A stretch of 11,861 nucleotides of DNA from Bacteroidales bacterium. GTDB taxonomy: Bacteria > Bacteroidota > Bacteroidia > Bacteroidales > VadinHA17. A model generated the notes under the pieces. The model had not been told where the DNA came from. It did not search any database and worked only from the letters and a program-made list of their open reading frames with translations. Location of the stretch: NCBI GenBank assembly GCA_025455535.1, contig JALOMM010000057.1:1-11861 (forward strand), given 5' to 3'. This document shows, piece by piece, positions 6,164 to 11,861 of this stretch; the first letter of the stretch is position 1; each line of letters starts with the position of its first letter. Position numbers and translations under genes: made by a program.

Positions 6164-7497
6164 CCATGAGCCTGCAGCTTGAGAGCATATTGATCTATTC
6201 TCTTGCAGCCCTGCTCTGCATTATTGTCGTATCAATTTATATTCTCAAAAAAAGGAGAGAATCAAGGATAGTTGACAGGAAGATTCTAAGAGCGAAGGAG
6301 GAGGGGATGAATGAGCCGGTGTCGCTGCATCCATATGTTGACATCAACACTTGTATTCAGACCGGTGCCTGTGTCGCAGCCTGCCCTGAAAAGGATATCC
6401 TGGGAATAAGAAACGGTAAGGCAACCATAATCAATGCATCTCAGTGCATAGGCCACGGAGCCTGCTTTCATGCATGCCCCACGGAGGCTATCACCCTCAG
6501 GATCGGAACAGAAAAGAGAGGGGTGGAGTTGCCCCATGTAAACCAGAACTTTGAGACTAATGTGTCAGGTATTTATATTGCCGGGGAGTTGGGTGGCATG
6601 GGACTGATAAAAAACGCCGTGGAACAGGGCAGGCAGGCCGTTGACAACCTTGCCAGGGCATTGACAAAGGATCATCACGCTTCATATGACCTTATAATTG
6701 TCGGAGCCGGGCCAGCAGGAATATCAGGTGCACTTACGGCAAAGAAACACGGTTTGAGATTTCTCCTCCTTGAGCAGGATACCCTTGGGGGAACGGTGTT
6801 TACCTTTCCCCGGAAAAAAATTGTAATGACTCATCCCATGGATCTCCCGCTCTACGGAAAAGTAAGACTATTCGAAACCAGCAAATCGGAGCTGCTTGAT
6901 CTGTGGCATAAGGTACTTGATGCCAATGCTGTCACAATCAGGGAGAATACAAAAGTCGAATCAATTATTCCTGAAGGTAACATATTCAGGGTTACTGCTA
7001 TAAGCGGTGAATCTTTCAGCTCAGCCAGTGTGCTTCTTGCTATCGGCCGGAGGGGCTCACCGCGTAAGCTTCATATTCCCGGAGAGGATAAGGAAAAGGT
7101 GGCCTACCGGCTGCTGGAGCCCGAAGATATATCAGGAATGGATGTAATTGTTGTCGGGGGAGGTGACTCTGCCGTCGAGTCAGCACTTCTGCTGGCCGTT
7201 CAGAACCGTGTTCTTCTTTCTTACAGGGGAGAGGCTTTCAACCGTATCAAGCCACGCAACAGTGAAGCGCTCAAAACGGCAGTCGCAAATAACATTATCG
7301 ATGTCAGGTTGAAGAGTAACCTTGTTTCCATCGAAGATGAGAATATTTTTCTGTCACTTGACGGCGAGCCAGAACCGGTGAAAATCAAAAATGACCTGGT
7401 ATACATTTTTGCAGGAGGCGAATTGCCAACGCAGTTTCTTGAAAAGGCTGGAATCATAATCACCAGAAAATTTGGGGAAACGGTCATGAAACATTAA
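6151..7497 (+). CDS. Membrane-anchored ferredoxin-flavoprotein oxidoreductase
   Basis: This 448-residue protein has an N-terminal membrane anchor (about 12-32) and a two-cluster ferredoxin-like domain with cysteines C68, C74, C78 and C99, C105, C109. A thioredoxin-reductase-like flavoprotein part follows, with an FAD-binding GAGPAG (185-190) and an NAD(P)H-binding GGGDSAVES (336-344). It lacks a redox CxxC pair, so it is not a thioredoxin reductase. The likely role is to pass electrons between NAD(P)H, FAD and Fe-S clusters and the b haems of the preceding protein, at the cytoplasmic face. Two oddities are visible. Both Fe-S motifs have Thr71 or His102 where the second cysteine is usual. The motif GIYIAGELGGMG (140-151), which normally ends this fold, lies before the FAD motif. 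The start at 6151 overlaps the cytochrome b gene; an ATG at 6166 would also keep the anchor. Confidence 0.8.
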   Translation: MDLLAMSLQLESILIYSLAALLCIIVVSIYILKKRRESRIVDRKILRAKEEGMNEPVSLHPYVDINTCIQTGACVAACPEKDILGIRNGKATIINASQCIGHGACFHACPTEAITLRIGTEKRGVELPHVNQNFETNVSGIYIAGELGGMGLIKNAVEQGRQAVDNLARALTKDHHASYDLIIVGAGPAGISGALTAKKHGLRFLLLEQDTLGGTVFTFPRKKIVMTHPMDLPLYGKVRLFETSKSELLDLWHKVLDANAVTIRENTKVESIIPEGNIFRVTAISGESFSSASVLLAIGRRGSPRKLHIPGEDKEKVAYRLLEPEDISGMDVIVVGGGDSAVESALLLAVQNRVLLSYRGEAFNRIKPRNSEALKTAVANNIIDVRLKSNLVSIEDENIFLSLDGEPEPVKIKNDLVYIFAGGELPTQFLEKAGIIITRKFGETVMKH

Positions 7498-7567
7498 CTT
7501 TGGACGTATGATGACCCTCTGTCAGTAGAATCGTTACCAGGGAAGCTTAACCATATCATTCTTTTGT

Positions 7568-9166
7568 ATGAACAAAATCCCGGTTAAAATTCTTGTCTAT
7601 TTTATTTTTCTTCATTTCACAGGACTCAGGCTTGAAGCCCAGCTATCGCCAGGGGACCTGTCGGAGCCTCATTCGCATCTTGAGGGAATCGCAAACTGTA
7701 CACAATGCCACGTGCTCGGCAACAAGGTTACAGACGCAAAGTGTCTTGCCTGCCACACTGAGATACAGTCAAGGATCACATCCGGGAAAGGATATCACTC
7801 CTCCGCAGAAGTAAAAGGGAAGTCCTGTTCTGCATGTCACAGCGAGCACAACGGAAAGAGCTTTCGCCTGGTGCGGCTGGATATCACAAAGTTCGACCAT
7901 TCTGCCACCGGGTACACATTATCCGGGGCCCACGCAACGCAACAGTGTGCCAGTTGTCACAACCGGGCCAATATCAGGGATCAGAAGCTCAGGTCAAAAA
8001 AGAGTACCTATCTCGGCCTGAACACATTATGTCTTTCCTGTCACGCCGATTACCATCAGGAAACGCTCTCTTCCGCATGCCTCGATTGCCATGGTTTTGA
8101 CAAATTTGTTCCTGCCTCAAAGTTTGATCATTCGGCTGCAAAGTTTAAGCTCCTGGGCAGCCACAAGAGTGTCGACTGTATTAAATGTCATAAAAAGTCT
8201 ACTGTTGGCGGAAAGGTTTTCCAGGAGTTCAGGGGTGTGCTCTTCAGCAATTGCACCGATTGTCATGAAGACCCGCACAAGAATCAGTTCGGGCAAAACT
8301 GTCGCCAGTGCCACACTGAGGTCTCGTTCCTTGCAGTCAAAGGGGGGGCAGGCAATTTTGACCACAACAAAACAGACTTCAGACTTGAAGGGATGCACCA
8401 GGCCGTAGGGTGCAAAGAGTGCCATAAAGGAAAAACCACTGATCCTCTCAAGCATAACAGTTGCACAGACTGTCATTCTGATTATCATAAGGGACAGTTT
8501 GTAAGGAACGGGAAGCAGCCCGATTGTGCGGAGTGCCATACGGTTAAAGGCTTCACCCAGTTCACTTATACCGTTACGCAGCACGATGCCGGACCTTTCC
8601 CGCTGAGAGGGTCGCATGCAGCAACCCCTTGCCTTGACTGCCACAGGAAGCAGGATAAGTGGAGTTTCAGGGGGATAGGGATAAAGTGTTCGGATTGTCA
8701 TGTGGACATTCACCGTGATATCATACAGGCCAGATATTATGCTGATGCCGGGTGCAGTTCGTGCCACAATGAGAACAGATGGTCAGAGATAACATTTGAC
8801 CATACAACGACGGGGTATAATCTCACCGGAGCCCACTCCCGTCTGGGATGCAGAGCCTGCCATTTCAAACCAGCTTCAGATGGATCGGTAATGCAGAAGT
8901 TTGCAGGTCTCCCGGATGACTGCACAGCGTGCCATACTGATAACCATCAGAAGCAGTTTGATAAGAACGGCAGAACAAACTGCAGTGACTGTCACGGTAC
9001 TGAGAACTGGAAAGCATCAGGGTTTGATCATAACCGCACTGCTTTCAAGCTGGACGGTAAACATGCTTCAGTGCCCTGTGCCTCATGTCATAAGCCTCAG
9101 AAGGAGGGATCAATTGAATATATCAAATATAAAATTGCAGATTACAGATGCGAATCCTGTCATTAG
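7568..9166 (+). CDS. 20-haem cytochrome c
   Basis: This 532-residue protein has a signal peptide (about 1-25, ending LEAQ) and 20 CxxCH haem-c sites, the first at C44 and the last at C528. The stop codon follows the final histidine directly. Six repeats of about 75 residues can be seen, each opening with an F-D-H-like motif (109, 186, 264, 338, 410, 486), then L-x-G-x-H, then three CxxCH sites. Many carry C-x-x-C-H-x-D-x-H at the second site. The extra histidines are probably distal haem ligands, giving bis-His, low-potential haems. The protein should act in the periplasm as an electron wire between the inner-membrane cytochrome b/flavoprotein pair and the outer membrane. It overlaps the next cytochrome gene by 19 bases in another frame, so the two are coupled. 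Confidence 0.93.
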   Translation: MNKIPVKILVYFIFLHFTGLRLEAQLSPGDLSEPHSHLEGIANCTQCHVLGNKVTDAKCLACHTEIQSRITSGKGYHSSAEVKGKSCSACHSEHNGKSFRLVRLDITKFDHSATGYTLSGAHATQQCASCHNRANIRDQKLRSKKSTYLGLNTLCLSCHADYHQETLSSACLDCHGFDKFVPASKFDHSAAKFKLLGSHKSVDCIKCHKKSTVGGKVFQEFRGVLFSNCTDCHEDPHKNQFGQNCRQCHTEVSFLAVKGGAGNFDHNKTDFRLEGMHQAVGCKECHKGKTTDPLKHNSCTDCHSDYHKGQFVRNGKQPDCAECHTVKGFTQFTYTVTQHDAGPFPLRGSHAATPCLDCHRKQDKWSFRGIGIKCSDCHVDIHRDIIQARYYADAGCSSCHNENRWSEITFDHTTTGYNLTGAHSRLGCRACHFKPASDGSVMQKFAGLPDDCTACHTDNHQKQFDKNGRTNCSDCHGTENWKASGFDHNRTAFKLDGKHASVPCASCHKPQKEGSIEYIKYKIADYRCESCH

Positions 9167-10152
9167 TTTTGATCTGCAGCCTCTTCCTCTTTTTCAGGCA
9201 GAGAGAAGGCCACCCTCATGGGGAGGACTTCAAATTAAGCTGCAATATCTGCCACAGTCCTGAGGGGTGGCATCTTGACAGGAGTATTTATGCCTTTGAC
9301 CATAACAAGACAAAGCTTCCGCTTACCGGTCAGCATACACAACTTAATTGCAGACTGTGTCATCCGACCCTGGTTTTTACCGATGCGGATACGGAATGCA
9401 GTGACTGCCATACAGATATACATCAGGCAACCGCAGGACAGGAGTGTGCACGTTGTCATACAACTTTTTCGTGGCTTGTGACCAACATTACAGAAATTCA
9501 CCAGATGAGCCGCTTCCCCCTCCTCGGGGCACACCGTACTGCCGACTGCATTGACTGCCATCTGTCAGAAAGCCTTGTTCGCTTCGATATCCTGGGCGTT
9601 AACTGCATTGATTGTCATCGCGAGGATTACCAGGGTACAACTGATCCTGCTCATACTGAAGCCGGATTTTCTGAAGACTGTACTTCATGTCATCCGGTCA
9701 ATGCCCTGAGCTGGGATGGTGCAGGATTCATACACAGCTTTTTCCCACTTACTGAGGGGCACTCGGTTCCAGACTGCAACGATTGTCATACCTCAGGCAG
9801 TTATGCCGGTCTCAGTCCTGACTGCTATTCCTGCCATCAGGCTGACTATATTGCCACATCCAATCCTGTTCATTCTGCAATGGGGTTCCCGACAACCTGC
9901 AATACCTGCCACGATCTCAGCCCGGGGTGGACCCCCGCAAAATTCACTGAACATGACAGCCAGTCGTTTCCGATATATTCAGGGAAGCACAAAGGACAAT
10001 GGTCATCATGTACTGAATGCCATCCCAACCCTTCAAACTACTCGGAATTTACCTGCCTGAGCTGCCATGAGCACAATAAGACTGATATGGATAACGAGCA
10101 CAGGGGGGAGAATGGTTACTCGTATAACAGCGCCGCATGCCTTGACTGCCAT
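7670..10152 (+). repeat. Eleven three-haem modules spread over two cytochrome genes
   Basis: At the protein level the two cytochromes are built from repeats of roughly 60-78 residues. Each typical module holds F-D-H, then L-x-G-x-H, then CxxCH, a second CxxCH often followed by D-x-H, and a third CxxCH. Modules 1-6 and two haems of module 7 lie in the 20-haem protein. The third haem of module 7 and modules 8-11 lie in the 13-haem protein. Sequence identity between modules is limited to these motifs, so the duplication is old and not a DNA-level tandem repeat. Confidence 0.75.
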
Positions 10153-10173
10153 CCAAGGGGTGACGCTGATTGA
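9148..10173 (+). CDS. 13-haem cytochrome c
   Basis: This 341-residue protein has 13 CxxCH sites, from C32 to C331. The N-terminus MRILSLVLICSLFLFF is a short strongly hydrophobic stretch that works as an export signal, perhaps uncleaved, because no clear signal-peptidase site follows in RQREGHPHG. This hydrophobic stretch supports the start at 9148, although it lies inside the end of the previous gene. The haem sites continue the same module pattern as the 20-haem protein, with F-D-H at 50-52 and L-x-G-x-H motifs near 59-63 and 125-129. The two proteins probably bind each other to form one periplasmic chain. The C-terminus ends CLDCHPRGDAD. A stop TGA (10171-10173) is followed by a repeat-rich spacer. 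Confidence 0.92.
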   Translation: MRILSLVLICSLFLFFRQREGHPHGEDFKLSCNICHSPEGWHLDRSIYAFDHNKTKLPLTGQHTQLNCRLCHPTLVFTDADTECSDCHTDIHQATAGQECARCHTTFSWLVTNITEIHQMSRFPLLGAHRTADCIDCHLSESLVRFDILGVNCIDCHREDYQGTTDPAHTEAGFSEDCTSCHPVNALSWDGAGFIHSFFPLTEGHSVPDCNDCHTSGSYAGLSPDCYSCHQADYIATSNPVHSAMGFPTTCNTCHDLSPGWTPAKFTEHDSQSFPIYSGKHKGQWSSCTECHPNPSNYSEFTCLSCHEHNKTDMDNEHRGENGYSYNSAACLDCHPRGDAD

Positions 10174-10302
10174 AAAAAAAGACAAAAGACAAAAGACAAC
10201 AAAAGACTTCAGACCTTCAAGCCTCCGCTACCTCCTCCGCTAAAGCTACGGAGGTCAAAGAAAGCTACGGCTTGCAAAGCAGACCTTCAGACCTATCATC
10301 AG
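10174..10302. repeat. Repeat-rich non-coding spacer (REP-like)
   Basis: This 129-base gap has several small direct repeats. ACAAAAG occurs at 10182-10188, 10189-10195 and 10199-10205. CAGACCTTCA occurs at 10210-10219 and 10280-10289. CCTCCGCTA occurs at 10222-10230 and 10234-10242. AAAGCTACGG occurs at 10242-10251 and 10261-10270. CCTCCG (10234-10239) can pair with CGGAGG (10249-10254) across a 9-base loop. A GC-rich palindrome inside simple repeats resembles repetitive extragenic palindromic elements. No gene is supported here; a 68-codon frame through it has low-complexity sequence and runs into the barrel signal peptide. Confidence 0.6.
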
Positions 10303-11861
10303 ATGAGACTATTTCTCTCAATATTGACAGCCACACTTCTGGTCGCAGCGGCAAAAGCTCAGACAGGTACGACTGAGTTGGTCGGGAAGGTATCTTTTGT
10401 GAGCTCCCGGAATATATATGTTAAATTCAAATCGACAGAAGGAATAAACATTGGCGATACGCTGTTTGTACCGGATGCCGATGCTCTTTCACCGGCACTC
10501 GTGGTGACCGGGCTGTCATCCGTTTCCTGCCTTTGTACAGTAATTGCAGACCGCATAATTGCGGCCGACCACCTGGTTGTTGCCCGTATAAAAGATGAAA
10601 AGATGGCAGGGACCGCAGGTGTTCCGGCACCTGCGGAAAAAAGTGCTGCTAAGCCAGTCATGGAGGCAGATACCGTAATCTCTCCAAAGCAGCCTGAACG
10701 GAGACAAAATGTGAGAGGGACAATTTCGGTAAATTCGTATACCGATTTTTCAGATACCGACAATCCGGTGTCACAGCGCTTCAGATATACATTATCCCTA
10801 AGCGCTTCGCAAACAGGAGGGTCCGGATTTTCATTCGAGACCTATGTATCATTCAGGCACAAGTACGGAGAGTGGGAGTATGTTAAGGATAATATTTTCA
10901 ATGCGCTGAAGATATATAATCTTTCTGCCAGGTACGACTTCAACAAGACCACCAGCCTTCTTCTGGGAAGAAAGATAAATCCGATGATCTCCAGTGCAGG
11001 ATCGATGGATGGACTTCAGTTTGAAAAAGCGATAGGGAATTTTTCATTCGGAGTTGTTGCAGGCTCGAGGCCAGACTACGAGGATTACGGATTCAATCCT
11101 TCGCTTTTCCAGTACGGTGCATGGATTGGATACAGCACCAGGGGTCAGGGCAGATCAAGCCGGAGTTCCGTGGCCTATTTTGAGCAGACAAATGATTTTT
11201 CCACCGACAGGAGATTCATCTATTTCCAGCACTCAAACGACATAATCAGGAATGTCAGCTTTTTCACCTCGGCTGAGGTTGATCTCTTCAGGATAGAAAA
11301 TAATGCTCCGGTGACAACACTCGACCTTACCGGATTATACCTTTCGCTTTCATACAGACTGCCGGGAAAATTTTCAGTCAGCGCTGCCTATGATGCCAGG
11401 AAGAATGTTATCTACTATGAGACATATAAGTCATTCACTGACAGAATACTTGAGGAGGGGATGAGGCAGGGATACAGGCTGTATGGCAACTGGCGTCTGA
11501 CCAGGAAAATGAATTTCGGTCTCCAGGCCGGTTACAGGTTTCTGAAGAGCGACCTTGTCCCGACAAAAAGCATCAACGGATACTATACCTACACCAACAT
11601 GCCAGGACTGAACATGACTGCAACCTTATCAGGATCTTATATGATGACCAGCCATTCTGACCTGGCAGTAGGAGGCATTGATCTGAGGAGGGATTTTGCC
11701 GGCGGCAGGTTCCAGTCTGGTATCGGATACAGCTATGTTATGAACAGCCTGACTGAAGGCAACATCACCTTTGTGCAGCACATGGGTGAGTTAAACTTCT
11801 CATGGTATATACTCGAAAAGCTTTCCCTGTCAGCCAACTACGAGGGAACATTTGAGTCAGT
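10303..11861 (+). CDS. Outer-membrane beta-barrel protein with N-terminal soluble domain (partial, C-terminus missing)
   Basis: The frame opens at ATG 10303 and stays open for 519 codons to the window edge. A signal peptide (1-20, MRLFLSILTATLLVAAAKAQ) is followed by a small soluble beta domain (about 24-95) with VGKVSFVSSRNIYVKF and GINIGDTLFV. A C-x-C pair lies at C76/C78, then a Pro/Ala/Lys-rich linker (about 100-130). From about residue 133 onward the sequence is a series of amphipathic strands with alternating aromatic residues and Gly/Asn/Asp turns, for example RFRYTLSLSAS, FSFETYVSFRHKYG and SLLLGRKINP. That is typical of a large outer-membrane porin. It has no TonB plug. Downstream of multihaem cytochromes, such a barrel is a candidate sheath for a trans-outer-membrane electron conduit, but no homology to MtrB/PioB can be shown here. 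Codons read smoothly, with no frameshift. No Shine-Dalgarno sequence is seen. Confidence 0.8.
   Translation, partial: MRLFLSILTATLLVAAAKAQTGTTELVGKVSFVSSRNIYVKFKSTEGINIGDTLFVPDADALSPALVVTGLSSVSCLCTVIADRIIAADHLVVARIKDEKMAGTAGVPAPAEKSAAKPVMEADTVISPKQPERRQNVRGTISVNSYTDFSDTDNPVSQRFRYTLSLSASQTGGSGFSFETYVSFRHKYGEWEYVKDNIFNALKIYNLSARYDFNKTTSLLLGRKINPMISSAGSMDGLQFEKAIGNFSFGVVAGSRPDYEDYGFNPSLFQYGAWIGYSTRGQGRSSRSSVAYFEQTNDFSTDRRFIYFQHSNDIIRNVSFFTSAEVDLFRIENNAPVTTLDLTGLYLSLSYRLPGKFSVSAAYDARKNVIYYETYKSFTDRILEEGMRQGYRLYGNWRLTRKMNFGLQAGYRFLKSDLVPTKSINGYYTYTNMPGLNMTATLSGSYMMTSHSDLAVGGIDLRRDFAGGRFQSGIGYSYVMNSLTEGNITFVQHMGELNFSWYILEKLSLSANYEGTFES

Noticed and set aside
8117..8767. Open frame of 216 codons on the minus strand inside the 20-haem cytochrome
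   Set aside because: It is antisense to continuous CxxCH modules, has no signal or domain, and is explained by the repeated Cys/His codons of the real gene.
9140..9260. Frameshift joining the two cytochromes into one gene
   Set aside because: The second gene begins with a proper hydrophobic export signal at 9148, and the first ends exactly at a CxxCH histidine. No simple one-base change gives a natural fusion, so two genes are more likely. The shared module register is kept as a finding.
10174..10302. CRISPR array
   Set aside because: The repeats are only 7-10 bases, irregularly spaced and of several kinds, with no spacers of constant length and no cas genes.
10170..10376. Open frame of 68 codons across the spacer after the 13-haem cytochrome
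   Set aside because: It has no ATG start, a low-complexity Lys/Ser/Thr composition produced by the DNA repeats, and overlaps the signal peptide of the barrel gene in another frame.
10359..10763. Open frame of 134 codons on the minus strand at the start of the barrel gene
   Set aside because: The plus-strand frame has a signal peptide and stays open to the window end. The minus-strand product has no recognisable features.

Overview
The window looks like a chromosomal segment of a member of the Bacteroidota (Bacteroidales-like) or a close relative such as the Ignavibacteria. The signs are a TonB-dependent receptor with an N-terminal carboxypeptidase-regulatory-like domain, two small lipoproteins, start codons mostly without a Shine-Dalgarno sequence, and a TAnnTTTG-type promoter element. 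No rRNA, tRNA, CRISPR array or transposase was seen. The species cannot be named from the sequence alone.

Layout. (1) Minus strand, 1-1865: a UDP-sugar/GDP-mannose 6-dehydrogenase family enzyme (1865 to 231), followed by the start of a Tat-signal-bearing protein, probably a dienelactone-hydrolase-type esterase, that leaves the window at base 1. (2) 1866-2041: a divergent promoter region. (3) Plus strand, 2042-4637: a lipocalin-like lipoprotein coupled by a one-base stop/start overlap to a TonB-dependent receptor. The receptor reading frame is broken near 3935-3950, with apparent loss of a conserved barrel segment. (4) 4694-5209: a conserved-looking lipoprotein of unknown function. (5) Plus strand, 5294 to the window end: a respiratory or extracellular-electron-transfer gene set. 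It encodes a dihaem b-type membrane cytochrome, a membrane-anchored ferredoxin-flavoprotein, a 20-haem cytochrome c, a 13-haem cytochrome c, and an incomplete outer-membrane beta-barrel protein.

How the genes may work together. The last five genes supply the parts needed to move electrons between NAD(P)H or quinone at the inner membrane and the cell exterior: flavin/Fe-S oxidoreductase, transmembrane b haems, a 33-haem periplasmic chain, and an outer-membrane barrel. This resembles porin-cytochrome conduits (Mtr/Pcc type) in logic, but none of the genes is an obvious MtrA, MtrB or MtrC. The direction of electron flow and the final partner are inference.

Most notable points. The CxxCH motifs of the two cytochromes fall into repeating three-haem modules, and the three-haem register runs through the gene boundary (20 + 13 = 33 = 11 x 3). 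The flavoprotein appears to be a circular permutation of the thioredoxin-reductase fold fused behind two Fe-S motifs that each lack the usual second cysteine. A repeat-rich 129-base spacer separates the cytochromes from the barrel gene.
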